This document shows, in pieces, positions 27,558 through 36,634 of a stretch of DNA of 64,000 nucleotides. The stretch is taken from contig NZ_JAJMPA010000004.1 in assembly GCF_020991475.1 (NCBI RefSeq), forward strand, positions 124,001 through 188,000, in the 5' to 3' direction. Origin of the DNA: Pedobacter sp. MC2016-14. Its GTDB lineage: Bacteria; Bacteroidota; Bacteroidia; Sphingobacteriales; Sphingobacteriaceae. Each line of letters opens with the position of its first letter. The stretch's first letter is position 1. The notes under the pieces are model-generated. The model was not told where the DNA came from and did not search any database. It worked only from the letters and a program-made list of their open reading frames with translations. Position numbers and translations under genes: made by a program.

Positions 27558-27606
27558 AAAATTAAGTTTTACAGGTTAAAAATTTACTTTTATTAGTTAT
27601 TTAGAC

Positions 27607-27637
27607 CTAAACTATGACAAAATTTGGATTATTGCAA
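27607..27637 (-). promoter_or_regulatory. Candidate promoter for the ammonium transporter
   Basis: On the minus strand TTG (27637-27635), 20 bp, then TAGTTTAG (27614-27607), a one-mismatch match to TAnnTTTG. The rest of the 27558-27906 gap is very AT-rich and shows no gene, no repeated motif and no PUL half-site pair. Confidence 0.4.
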
Positions 27638-27892
27638 TTTTTGTCAAACAAAATTTATAAAAATTCAGCAATTCAATCAATAATTACTTGTTTTTTCGGA
27701 CGTTTTTATATTAAAATCTAAATTTTAGATTATTTTACACTTACTAATTTGTGACTTTAGCATAATTACAGGTTTTTTTATGCAACATTTAGAAAAATCA
27801 CAAGCAAAAAAAATAATTTCAGAATACAGCTAACAAAAGAGACTTTCGGTTGTATATACCATTCAGGATTTAAAAATTCTACTTTTAGTCCG

Positions 27893-27900
27893 TACATTTG
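27893..27900 (+). promoter_or_regulatory. -7 element immediately before the SRPBCC gene
   Basis: TACATTTG matches TAnnTTTG exactly and lies 6 bp before the ATG at 27907, so transcription should begin at or next to the start codon. No clear -33 element is seen. Confidence 0.45.
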
Positions 27901-27906
27901 ATTATT

Positions 27907-28374
27907 ATGCAAGCATATCATCTAAAATTCAATCAAAATATCCCTATTTCGTTAAGTGCGGCCTGGGACTTCTTTTCATCTCCTTTGAATTTGCAAAAGA
28001 TTACGCCACCCGAAATGGCATTTAAAGTTACATCAGGATTAAAGGCTGAGGATAAAATGTATGCCGGCATGATCATAACTTATAAAGTATCGCCAATGCT
28101 TGGTATAAAAATGGACTGGATGACAGAAATCACCCATGTAGAACATGAACAATACTTTATTGATGAGCAGCGCTTCGGGCCTTATCAATTTTGGCACCAT
28201 CAACATCATTTTAAAGAAATACCGGGAGGAGTAGAAATGAATGACATACTAACCTATGGGATGCCAGTAGGCATCATTGGCCGCGCGGTAAATAAAATTT
28301 ATGTCGCCAACAAAATCCAGCAAATATTTAACTACCGCACAAAAAAGGTAATTGAACTTTTCGGCAGTATTTAA
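27907..28374 (+). CDS. SRPBCC (START-like) ligand-binding family protein
   Basis: A 155-residue cytoplasmic protein with the SRPBCC/polyketide-cyclase pattern: an initial strand (YHLKFNQNIPISLSAAWDFFSSPLNLQKITPPEM), a central curved sheet (GMIITYKVSP...DWMTEITHVEHEQYFIDEQRFGPYQFWHHQHHF) and a long C-terminal helix (FNYRTKKVIELF). Relatives of this subgroup often accompany TIGR01777 epimerases; the ligand is unknown. I chose ATG 27907 over an in-frame TTG at 27898 that falls inside the -7 element. It is convergent with the radical SAM gene, 5 nt apart. Confidence 0.85.
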   Translation: MQAYHLKFNQNIPISLSAAWDFFSSPLNLQKITPPEMAFKVTSGLKAEDKMYAGMIITYKVSPMLGIKMDWMTEITHVEHEQYFIDEQRFGPYQFWHHQHHFKEIPGGVEMNDILTYGMPVGIIGRAVNKIYVANKIQQIFNYRTKKVIELFGSI

Positions 28375-28379
28375 AGAGA

Positions 28380-29327
28380 CTAAGAACGGTACTCAGAACC
28401 TTGTACAATTCCTCTCCGCTCAATCTCCTTATCAATATAGGTTTGAATGGACGATTTATTTAGCCCCCAATTGGGTGCAATCAGCAAATCCCAGTCAGAA
28501 ATCCCGAACAAACGTTGAATTACAATATCCGGGCGTAATAATGGAATCAGTTTGCAAAGCAAATCAGTATATTCTTCTAAACTGAATAGCTTAAAAGGCT
28601 CCTTTTTAAATTTAACACCCATAATAGATCCCTCAACAATATGAAGGTGATGAAATTTAACGAACTTAATCTGCGGAAACCTGTTAATTTCATGTACATA
28701 ACCCAACATCATTTCTTCTGTTTCCCAGGGAAAACCAAAAATGGTATGCACACATAGGTCAAGTTTACTGTTTGCAAGCAACTCAACTGCAGCAACAAAT
28801 TCACCGTGACTACAACCCCTGTTGATCTGGTTTAATGTTTCATCATAAATAGACTCCATACCCATTTCCAAATCCACATCAAACCGATCCGTATAACTTT
28901 CCAACAGCGCAACTTTTTCGGCATCTATACAATCCGGACGGGTACCTACAGAAAAGCCAACTACATCTTCGGTATTGATGGACAAAGCTTCGTCATACAT
29001 CATTTTCAAATAATGTGTGGGCGCATAAGTATTGGTATTGGGCTGAAAGTAAACAATAAATTTATCAGCTTTATAAAACCGCTTGCCACGCTCCATTCCC
29101 TGTTCCAGTTGTTCACGGATGGTAGGTAGTTTACGGGAAAGCTCGGGTGTAAAAGAATCTACATTACAATAGGTACAGCCACCATAGCCTTTACTTCCAT
29201 CGCGGTTAGGACAGGTAAAGCCTCCGTCAACAATGGTTTTAAACACACGCTGTCCCTTGTACTTCTCTTTTAGATGTGTACCGTAATTGTTGTAGCCTTT
29301 AATGCCTGAATCTAATAGTGTGCCCAA
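28380..29327 (-). CDS. yhcC: TIGR01212-family radical SAM protein (YhcC-like)
   Basis: A 315-residue radical S-adenosylmethionine protein. The cluster-binding cysteines are 39, 51 and 54 in TCPNRDGSKGYGGCTYC, which is the Elp3/YhcC type of spacing. Downstream are YFQPNTNTYAPTHYL, VGFSVGTRPDCID and the catalytic-core strand VDLEMGMESIYDETL, all characteristic of TIGR01212. Its substrate is not established. The start is TTG at 29327: no ATG lies between the upstream stop and the conserved N-terminus, and AAAAGAAAAG just before the TTG can serve as a ribosome site. Confidence 0.88.
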   Translation of the reverse strand: MGTLLDSGIKGYNNYGTHLKEKYKGQRVFKTIVDGGFTCPNRDGSKGYGGCTYCNVDSFTPELSRKLPTIREQLEQGMERGKRFYKADKFIVYFQPNTNTYAPTHYLKMMYDEALSINTEDVVGFSVGTRPDCIDAEKVALLESYTDRFDVDLEMGMESIYDETLNQINRGCSHGEFVAAVELLANSKLDLCVHTIFGFPWETEEMMLGYVHEINRFPQIKFVKFHHLHIVEGSIMGVKFKKEPFKLFSLEEYTDLLCKLIPLLRPDIVIQRLFGISDWDLLIAPNWGLNKSSIQTYIDKEIERRGIVQGSEYRS

Positions 29328-29387
29328 TTGCTTTTCTTTTCTGCAAAAATACAGCTTTAAAAATAAATATTGGCAACAATGTCCTGT

Positions 29388-30818
29388 TTACTCGCCTGGC
29401 AACAATTCCTCTTTCTGGCGGGTAAGGTAATAAACAGGAATTCCGGCAAGCATAATGGCTACACCCCACCCACAGGTCTCTCTTTTATAAATCAATAAAG
29501 CTATGCAAAATGCTGTAGCAATAATAAGGTATAAAGCAGGTAAAAATGGGTATCCAAATGCCTTATACGGGCGCTCGGCATTTGGCATCTTACGACGTAG
29601 AATAAAAATACCATAAATGGTTAAAATGTAAAATATCATTACCACTATAACTACAAAGTCAAGCAAATCACCATACCTTCCAGTCAAACATAAAGCAGAT
29701 GCCCATGCGCCCTGCACCCATAGTGCCCATTCAGGCACATCAAAACGGTTCAACACGCCGGCCTTTTTAAAAAACAAGCCATCCTTGGCCATGGTGTAAT
29801 ATACCCGTGCACCAGCCATAATTAATCCGTTGTTACAGGCAAAAGTAGAGATCATAATCATCACAGCGATAATAATGGTCCCCGCTTCCCCAAAAATATA
29901 TTGTGCCGCAACCACAGCCACCCGGTCAGATTTTGCTGTTGTTATGGAATCCAGAGGCAATACAGCCAGGTACATCAGGTTGGCTAAAATATAAATCACA
30001 CTGACTATAAATGTACCGAAGAACAAACTCAAACCTACATTACGCTGTGGATTTTTAATTTCACCGGCAATGAAAGTCACGCCCGTCCAGGCATCAGCAG
30101 AGAATACAGAACCCACCATTGCCGCAGCAATTCCGGAAAGCAAAGCAGAGCCTCCAATTGATGTCCATTGCATAGTTTCCAAATTAAATGATCTCGGACT
30201 CCACACATTTACCCAATTGGCATTCCAGATTTCAGCTTTGGCGCCCAGCAATAAACCAAATACAACAAGCCCAAGTAAAGAAAGAATCTTGATAATGGTT
30301 AAAAAAGTCTGCAACAGCTTACCATTTTTCACTCCCCTGCTGTTCACATAGGTTAGCAATACAATGGTTACAATAGAAACCAGCTGCGCAGCATGCAATT
30401 TAAAATCTCCATTCTGCCATAAAATATTGTTCTCGCTAAAGGGCTCATATAAATAGGCCGCAAACTTTGAAAAAGCTACACCTACTGCCGCAATAGTCCC
30501 TGTCTGGATTACTGCAAAAAGACTCCATCCATACAAAAATGCAATAAGCTTGTTATAAGATTCTTTTAAATATACGTACTGCCCGCCTGCTTTAGGAAAC
30601 ATAGCGCTTAATTCGCCATAACTTACCGCAGCAATAACCGTTATGATCCCGGTCAGCACCCAGATCAGAATAAGCCAACCCGCCGAGCCTACCTGTCGTG
30701 CAATATCCGAACTCACAATAAATATTCCGGAGCCAATCATAGAGCCCACTACAAGCATGGTACCATCTAAAAGCCCCAATTCCCTTTTAAAAGAATGGCC
30801 CTGGTTTTCTGTATTCAT
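29388..30818 (-). CDS. APC-superfamily amino-acid permease (LAT/SteT-like)
   Basis: A 476-residue, 12-helix inner-membrane permease. The start at ATG 30818 (MNTENQGHSFKRELGLLDG) is preferred because longer versions run into the terminator of the neighbouring gene. The first helix carries the APC substrate motif GSMIGSGIF, and the QYVYLKESYNKLIAFLYGW segment is typical of amino-acid antiporters and permeases. It probably exchanges or imports neutral amino acids, but the substrate cannot be set from sequence. It is monocistronic, with the radical SAM gene downstream on the same strand. Confidence 0.9.
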   Translation of the reverse strand: MNTENQGHSFKRELGLLDGTMLVVGSMIGSGIFIVSSDIARQVGSAGWLILIWVLTGIITVIAAVSYGELSAMFPKAGGQYVYLKESYNKLIAFLYGWSLFAVIQTGTIAAVGVAFSKFAAYLYEPFSENNILWQNGDFKLHAAQLVSIVTIVLLTYVNSRGVKNGKLLQTFLTIIKILSLLGLVVFGLLLGAKAEIWNANWVNVWSPRSFNLETMQWTSIGGSALLSGIAAAMVGSVFSADAWTGVTFIAGEIKNPQRNVGLSLFFGTFIVSVIYILANLMYLAVLPLDSITTAKSDRVAVVAAQYIFGEAGTIIIAVMIMISTFACNNGLIMAGARVYYTMAKDGLFFKKAGVLNRFDVPEWALWVQGAWASALCLTGRYGDLLDFVVIVVMIFYILTIYGIFILRRKMPNAERPYKAFGYPFLPALYLIIATAFCIALLIYKRETCGWGVAIMLAGIPVYYLTRQKEELLPGE

Positions 30819-30891
30819 TTGAGTTAGTTTAGTTTGTCGGTTATTGGTTTGGCTAAGATATTTAAAAATATAACACATTGGAGTGAATAGC

Positions 30892-30927
30892 AAAAAAAAG
30901 CCAGTGAAAGATGACATCCACTGGCTT
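30892..30927 (-). terminator. Rho-independent terminator of the second beta-helix gene
   Basis: On the minus strand AAGCCAGTG and CACTGGCTT pair perfectly over a 12-nt loop and are followed by a T-run of eight. It lies 22 nt after the stop of the gene at 30949, between that gene and the APC permease. Confidence 0.9.
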
Positions 30928-30948
30928 TGCAATTTTAAACTTAGGCAC

Positions 30949-33900
30949 TTATAATACTGGTGTATAAGCATAGAAAAACCATTCCCCTGTATTATCAGCC
31001 TTTTCATACACTAATGGTCCGGTAGAAACATTGGGACAGTATATACGTTGTCCCTTAACGGCCATTGGGTAAGTACTATTTAATATTGCTTTGGAAATTG
31101 CGGTAGAAGTTGGATTAGTTATGGGCGTCTTACCTTCTCTTAAGTCAACTGTGCTCAATACATATGCAGGATTGGTTTGTGTTGCGCGGCCAAGGCTAAC
31201 CATTGCATTGTACGTAATTTGGTCGAGCGTTTGGGTTTCTGTCAGGTTTAGAAATTTCGTTACCCCGTAACCGCCCAAAGTTGCGTCAGAGAAATTGTTT
31301 ATGGCAGACAATACAGAAGAACCCTGGGCAAGTATAGCAAGGTTAGCTTCTGGACTGGAACTGAGCTGAACAGGCAAACTCGTATTACTGGTTTTAGGCT
31401 TAGTAGTTACATCAACAAAATTAAGCTGACTTCCTATGGTTTGGCCGGAAAATATAAACCCGGGAGCTTCTGTATAAGAGGTAGCAATGGTTGAGAGGCC
31501 GATCCCGGTTAAGGTAGTACCGTTTTTACGGATTAAATAAGAGGAGGCCCCATTCCCGCTATAGGTACCGATGTATCCTCCATTGGTAACTGTTCCCGCG
31601 GCCGTAAGATTTACAAAAAGGCCAAAGTTGGTATAATCGAAATCCTTTACCTGCCCTATAACACCGTATTTACTCGTGCCGTTTCCTTTCCAACCAGTAG
31701 TTTTGGTAAAATCCGAATCTGTAAGCATCATGCCCGCAAAAGCCTTATAAACTGACCTTTCCCATCCCAATAAAGGCACTTTAGATGCCGCCGCGTTCCC
31801 AAGCATTGGATTAATCATTTCGATTTTATCTCGCATGTTGTTAAAATAGATGTCCTTTAATAATTGCTTTCCTACAGTAACGTCAAGGGGTAACAGCGTC
31901 CCGCTAGTCCGTTTCACAAATTCTGTGTACATATTCCAATCAATATCGGGACTTTTTACAAGCGGGAGATAATTTACCCCGGCATACACTACAGCATTTG
32001 CATCGTGGAGGTTCACTACGAAATCTTTATCTGCACGATAAGTGCCCACCTGATCGATAAACCTGTTATTAGATACATCCACACGACTATTTACAGGGCG
32101 CTGCAGGTTAATTGAAAAGGGAGTATAATTCCATCCTTTAAATAAGTTATTTTTAATCACCATCCGTTCCGCAGGTACAGTTAAGGTTGGTGTTACACTT
32201 GCCACGCTCCCTTTAATAATATTACCTAAGGTCAATCCACTTACATCCGATACATAGCCAGGGCCAAATAAACTGACAATGTTATCTTCTATGTCCAGGT
32301 TTACAGGGTCAGTACGGTTGGAAAACGTATTGGCGTAACCAACAAATGTGTTTCTTTTGATTATTAAAGAAGAACCAAACACAAATCTGTCGTTTACGTC
32401 AACCTGGCTGCTTGCTCCATAAAGTATGGCATCAGAGCCCCCGAAAATACTATTTACATTTCCTATGATGGAGTTGTCTTCAACAGAAACCGTTCCCGAT
32501 CCATAAACCGAAATGGCAGATGCACACCTGTTAGCATAAATGATATTTTTACTGATTAGCATAGAAGCCCTTGAAGATGCTTTATACCCCAGAATGTCGC
32601 TTGCGATGATAGCGTTATTCGCGTCAGAAACAAATATTCTGTTGTTGTATATTCTTCCGTTACTAGTAGACTGTCCCACGTTGATGGCATAATTTACAGG
32701 TATAGTATCGTTTACTTTATGCACATGAATATCACAGTCTTCTACGTCGAAATTGTAATTAAATTCAGAGAATTCCAGCGTAGACTGAAAAAATTTGCAT
32801 GTTTTGTATTTAATATCACCAAAGCTACGGGCCATTTGCGATCCTTTAATTACATCTGAATACGCCTCGCTATTGTACATGATAAAATCTCTGCCCCCAT
32901 CTCCATCCAGCCATATTCCACCAGCCGCGGCCCCGTCGTGATAGACAAACCTTACCCGGTTAAAATATGACTTTACGGAATTGGCTACCACAACCGCCTT
33001 TCGGTGTCCTTCGATGGTCATATCCTCCACAATTGTGTTATACGCAGTAGAAGGCGTGAGGTACACAGCTCTGGCTTTATAAACCTTAGTACCCGTAGGA
33101 ATCACAGCCGTACCGTTTCCCTTACCTAAATTTTTAAGTGTTACACTGGTACCCGATTGCGCAGTAACCTGATATAAGTCATTTCCAAGTGAAACGGCTA
33201 CGTTTGCCCCCGCTGCAGGAGGATTTGTGATCTGCGCTACCGCTGTGGCATTTACCGCCGGTGGCGTGAAGTCTGCCGTTAAGGTTCCGTTCCAGGAACT
33301 TCTTGCGGCTGTATAGTCTTTTGAAAAATTATATTTTAGATATAGTTTGTCCCCTACTACGGTATCAATCACCTGAAACTCTCCATAAAATTGGTCGTAG
33401 TAGTTTGCTCCGGCATTAAAAAAGAAAACAGTATTTTTTTTAAACGGGGTTTTATCCTGCCCTGGTTTCAACTTTATCCAACCTTGTCCCACCGCTGCAG
33501 AATCAACATACGTATACAAAGTAGCAGGATTTAAGCTCCAACCCGCATCGCGATAAGGCGCCAGGCTTATTCCTGATGCATTACTGGGTTCAGGTGTCAA
33601 TAAATAAGTGGTATTTATGCCGTCGCCCCGCATATAAAGGTTATTTCTGTAAACCTGCCAACCATTTGCATCAGACATATACCTGCCTTTCGGGAAATAT
33701 ATGGTTCCACCCTCTGGCGGCAGCGCAGCTTTAGCCAAGGTCCAGGCAGGAACATCGTTGGTAACCCCATCTCCCTTAGCACCAAACCAAAGAATATTGA
33801 GTTCTCCGCTAAATATGCGCTTAAAGCGTCCGCCAGTTATTGTACTCACAAGTATGGTCCCGGTATTGTCTGTAGCACCTGTTGCAGCAGAGTAATTCCA

Positions 33901-34047
33901 TAACCCACCCCCATAATCTGTAGTTTGATAAATTACACTTTCCTGTGGCGCAGCAAGTGTGCGAAGGGCGGCAACAGTATAGGTTTGCGCATAAGTTTTC
34001 TGGACAAAAAGGCCCAGAAAGAGAAAAAGAGTTAAAATAATTTTCAT
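30949..34047 (-). CDS. Large secreted beta-helix protein with pectate-lyase-3 domain, PUL regulon member
   Basis: A 1032-residue exported protein starting at ATG 34047 (MKIILTLFLFLGLFVQKTYAQ, signal peptide). After about 65 residues (TYTVAALRTLAAP...), a Pectate_lyase_3 start is clear: LWFGAKGDGVTNDVPAW, then GGTIYFPKGRY and MRGDGINTTYL, the arrangement also seen in phage tailspikes and polysaccharide lyases. Long parallel beta-helix coils (NNRIFVSDANN, NNLFKGWNY, SNNRFIDQ) follow to about 690, then a C-terminal region of unknown type. No catalytic residues can be named. It lies among housekeeping genes, but its promoter is copy 8 of the PUL operator, so it probably acts on the same glycan. 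Confidence 0.82.
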   Translation of the reverse strand: MKIILTLFLFLGLFVQKTYAQTYTVAALRTLAAPQESVIYQTTDYGGGLWNYSAATGATDNTGTILVSTITGGRFKRIFSGELNILWFGAKGDGVTNDVPAWTLAKAALPPEGGTIYFPKGRYMSDANGWQVYRNNLYMRGDGINTTYLLTPEPSNASGISLAPYRDAGWSLNPATLYTYVDSAAVGQGWIKLKPGQDKTPFKKNTVFFFNAGANYYDQFYGEFQVIDTVVGDKLYLKYNFSKDYTAARSSWNGTLTADFTPPAVNATAVAQITNPPAAGANVAVSLGNDLYQVTAQSGTSVTLKNLGKGNGTAVIPTGTKVYKARAVYLTPSTAYNTIVEDMTIEGHRKAVVVANSVKSYFNRVRFVYHDGAAAGGIWLDGDGGRDFIMYNSEAYSDVIKGSQMARSFGDIKYKTCKFFQSTLEFSEFNYNFDVEDCDIHVHKVNDTIPVNYAINVGQSTSNGRIYNNRIFVSDANNAIIASDILGYKASSRASMLISKNIIYANRCASAISVYGSGTVSVEDNSIIGNVNSIFGGSDAILYGASSQVDVNDRFVFGSSLIIKRNTFVGYANTFSNRTDPVNLDIEDNIVSLFGPGYVSDVSGLTLGNIIKGSVASVTPTLTVPAERMVIKNNLFKGWNYTPFSINLQRPVNSRVDVSNNRFIDQVGTYRADKDFVVNLHDANAVVYAGVNYLPLVKSPDIDWNMYTEFVKRTSGTLLPLDVTVGKQLLKDIYFNNMRDKIEMINPMLGNAAASKVPLLGWERSVYKAFAGMMLTDSDFTKTTGWKGNGTSKYGVIGQVKDFDYTNFGLFVNLTAAGTVTNGGYIGTYSGNGASSYLIRKNGTTLTGIGLSTIATSYTEAPGFIFSGQTIGSQLNFVDVTTKPKTSNTSLPVQLSSSPEANLAILAQGSSVLSAINNFSDATLGGYGVTKFLNLTETQTLDQITYNAMVSLGRATQTNPAYVLSTVDLREGKTPITNPTSTAISKAILNSTYPMAVKGQRIYCPNVSTGPLVYEKADNTGEWFFYAYTPVL

Positions 34048-34099
34048 TGTTGAACATAAAAGGTTTATAATTTGGTTAATTTGGGCTGTACCCATTCAA

Positions 34100-34155
34100 C
34101 GAAATTACTGGCTTCGCATTTCAATTCTATGTACTATAATTTCAATTTAATGTAC
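34100..34155 (-). promoter_or_regulatory. PUL operator-promoter, copy 8 (remote beta-helix gene)
   Basis: On the minus strand GTACAT (34155-34150), GTACAT (34134-34129) 21 bp later, and TAATTTCG (34107-34100) 27 bp after the second half-site starts. Both half-sites match the consensus perfectly. The flanking TTATAGTACAT resembles the proximal half-sites of copies 2, 3, 6 and 7. Confidence 0.82.
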
Positions 34156-34198
34156 ATCCAAAAAACCTCAAACATCAATCAATTCAATGCTTTAAATG

Positions 34199-34228
34199 TT
34201 GCATATGTCAATAACTCTCTTATTTTTG
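34199..34228 (+). promoter_or_regulatory. Promoter of the membrane pyrophosphatase gene
   Basis: TTG (34199-34201), 19 bp, then TATTTTTG (34221-34228), a perfect TAnnTTTG element with standard spacing. The predicted leader is about 15 nt. Confidence 0.6.
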
Positions 34229-34249
34229 TCTAACCAAATTATAAATCTT

Positions 34250-36544
34250 ATGGAGTTTTTACAAAACAATTTAATCTATTTCATACCCGTATTGGGTCTA
34301 ATCGGTATTCTGGTCATGGCCGTAAAAAGTGCCTGGGTAAACAAGCAGGATGCTGGCGATGCCAACATGCAGGAACTGGCCGGCTACATTGCAGACGGAG
34401 CCATGGCATTTTTAAAAGCCGAATGGAAAGTGCTGAGCATTTTTGTAGTTTTCACTGCGGCTTTACTAGCCTATTCCGGAACCATTCATGAAGTAAATGG
34501 CGTAGCGTTGCATTCTAGCTGGATCATTGCTCTGGCCTTTATTATCGGCGCTGTATTTTCTGCAACGGCAGGCTATATTGGTATGAGCGCTGCCACAAAA
34601 GCAAACGTACGCACTACACAGGCAGCAAGAACAAGTTTAGCTAAAGCTTTAAAAGTTTCCTTTACCGGAGGTACGGTGATGGGTTTAGGTGTTGCCGGAT
34701 TGGCCATTCTTGGTCTTGGCGGATTATTTATTGTTTTTCTGCATTTATTCAATGTTGTTGATGCCAACAGCACAGAAATGAAAACTGCCATAGAAGTGCT
34801 TACCGGATTTTCACTTGGCGCAGAATCCATCGCCTTATTTGCCAGAGTAGGTGGTGGTATTTACACCAAAGCAGCAGATGTAGGTGCAGATTTGGTGGGC
34901 AAAGTAGAAGCAGGTATTCCTGAAGATGACGTACGAAACCCCGCAACGATAGCCGATAACGTGGGTGACAACGTTGGTGACGTAGCCGGGATGGGTGCAG
35001 ATTTATTTGGCTCCTACGTGGCCACTATTCTAGCTACGATGGTACTTGGACAGGAAATTGCAGTAGAAAAGTTAAACGGTATCGCTGTTGATGGATTAAA
35101 TGGTTTTTCTCCTGTGCTTTTACCGATGGTCATCTGCGGACTCGGGATTCTATTTTCTATCGTAGGCACCTGGTTTGTACGTATAAAGGGAGAAGATTCC
35201 AACGTTCAAAATGCCTTAAATTTAGGTAACTGGAGCTCAATCGTGTTAACTGCCATTGCATCCTATTTTATTGTAAATGCCATGCTGCCTGCCCAGCTAC
35301 AGTTGCGTGGTGTAAACTTTGGCAGTATGGATGTTTTCTATGCCATTATCGTGGGACTAATTGTGGGCACCTTAATGAGCATCATTACAGAGTATTATAC
35401 GGCTATGGGCAAGGGACCCGTAAATTCAATTATACAACAATCTGGCACCGGCCACGCAACAAATATCATCGGTGGCTTATCAGTCGGGATGAAATCTACC
35501 GTAGCTCCTATTTTAGTATTGGCAGCCGGCATCATTTTCTCCTATGCCTTTGCCGGATTGTATGGCGTAGCTATTGCAGCAGCAGGAATGATGGCCACCA
35601 CAGCGATGCAGCTTGCCATTGATGCCTTTGGCCCAATCGCCGATAACGCCGGCGGTATTGCCGAAATGAGTCAGCTACCACCAGAAGTTCGTGAGCGCAC
35701 GGATAATCTGGATGCCGTTGGTAATACCACGGCAGCAACAGGAAAAGGTTTTGCCATTGCCTCGGCTGCTTTAACTTCCCTTGCACTTTTTGCTGCTTTT
35801 GTGGGTGTAGCAGGCATTGATGCTATAGATATCTATAAAGCACCCGTCCTTGCGGGTCTTTTTGTGGGTGCTATGATTCCATTTATCTTCTCAGCTTTAT
35901 GCATTGCTGCCGTAGGCAAAGCAGCTATGGATATGGTTCAGGAAGTCCGCAGGCAATTTCGCGAGATCCCCGGAATTATGGAATATAAAGCAAAACCAGA
36001 ATACGAGAAGTGCGTAGCCATTTCAACCAAAGCCTCCATTCGTGAAATGATGCTGCCCGGAGCCATTGCACTATTGGTTCCAATTATTGTAGGCTTTGGC
36101 TTTAAAGATGTATTTCAACTGGTAAGCTCTGCAGAGATCTTAGGCGGTTTGCTTGCTGGTGTAACCGTATCTGGTGTGTTGATGGGAATTTTCCAGAGTA
36201 ATGCTGGTGGAGCATGGGACAACGCTAAAAAATCCTTTGAAAAAGGGGTAATGATTAATGGCCAAATGCACTATAAAAAATCAGAGGCACACAAGGCATC
36301 CGTTACCGGTGATACCGTGGGTGACCCTTTTAAAGATACCTCCGGCCCATCAATGAACATCTTAATTAAATTAATGTCTATCGTATCACTAGTTATTGCA
36401 CCATATATCGCAGTAGATGTAGCAACTACCGCAAAAATTGAGACAAAAAAAGGAGTTCAACAAGCAAGCACAACCATAAAAACCATAGATATTCAAAAAT
36501 CAGGCGTTTTATTTGAAAGTTTAGCCAAACAAATGCATCATTAA
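34250..36544 (+). CDS. hppA: Membrane-bound ion-pumping inorganic pyrophosphatase
   Basis: A 764-residue, about 16-helix pump that couples pyrophosphate hydrolysis to H+ or Na+ export. The start at ATG 34250 (MEFLQNNLIYFIPVLG) is 22 nt after the -7 element. Signature loops are all present: DVGADLVGKVEAGIPEDD, DNVGDNVGDVAGMGADLFGS, DAFGPIADNAGGIAEM and NAGGAWDNAKK. The ionic-selectivity loop reads GNTTAATGKG, with Ala and Gly where K+-independent enzymes have Lys and Thr, so this is the K+-dependent class. Whether it moves Na+, H+ or both is not resolved by eye. It appears monocistronic. Confidence 0.96.
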   Translation: MEFLQNNLIYFIPVLGLIGILVMAVKSAWVNKQDAGDANMQELAGYIADGAMAFLKAEWKVLSIFVVFTAALLAYSGTIHEVNGVALHSSWIIALAFIIGAVFSATAGYIGMSAATKANVRTTQAARTSLAKALKVSFTGGTVMGLGVAGLAILGLGGLFIVFLHLFNVVDANSTEMKTAIEVLTGFSLGAESIALFARVGGGIYTKAADVGADLVGKVEAGIPEDDVRNPATIADNVGDNVGDVAGMGADLFGSYVATILATMVLGQEIAVEKLNGIAVDGLNGFSPVLLPMVICGLGILFSIVGTWFVRIKGEDSNVQNALNLGNWSSIVLTAIASYFIVNAMLPAQLQLRGVNFGSMDVFYAIIVGLIVGTLMSIITEYYTAMGKGPVNSIIQQSGTGHATNIIGGLSVGMKSTVAPILVLAAGIIFSYAFAGLYGVAIAAAGMMATTAMQLAIDAFGPIADNAGGIAEMSQLPPEVRERTDNLDAVGNTTAATGKGFAIASAALTSLALFAAFVGVAGIDAIDIYKAPVLAGLFVGAMIPFIFSALCIAAVGKAAMDMVQEVRRQFREIPGIMEYKAKPEYEKCVAISTKASIREMMLPGAIALLVPIIVGFGFKDVFQLVSSAEILGGLLAGVTVSGVLMGIFQSNAGGAWDNAKKSFEKGVMINGQMHYKKSEAHKASVTGDTVGDPFKDTSGPSMNILIKLMSIVSLVIAPYIAVDVATTAKIETKKGVQQASTTIKTIDIQKSGVLFESLAKQMHH

Positions 36545-36566
36545 TGGGTGTTTTGTTCGCTATCTC

Positions 36567-36597
36567 TTTTATTTATAGATAAATTTCTCTAGGTTTG
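36567..36597 (+). promoter_or_regulatory. Candidate promoter of the APC permease at 36635
   Basis: TTTT (36567-36570), 19 bp, then TAGGTTTG (36590-36597), an exact -7 match. The leader would be about 30 nt. Confidence 0.45.
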
Positions 36598-36634
36598 ATC
36601 TTCAGAATAACTTAACATAACTAAACAACACTTT

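Noticed and set aside
28352..28585. 77-codon + strand frame across the SRPBCC/radical SAM junction
   Set aside because: It overlaps two recognisable genes and has no protein-like motif.
30949..34047. Reading the 1032-residue beta-helix protein as a prophage tailspike
   Set aside because: The N-terminal fold start is shared with tailspikes, but it has a Sec signal peptide, no phage genes nearby and a PUL-type promoter.
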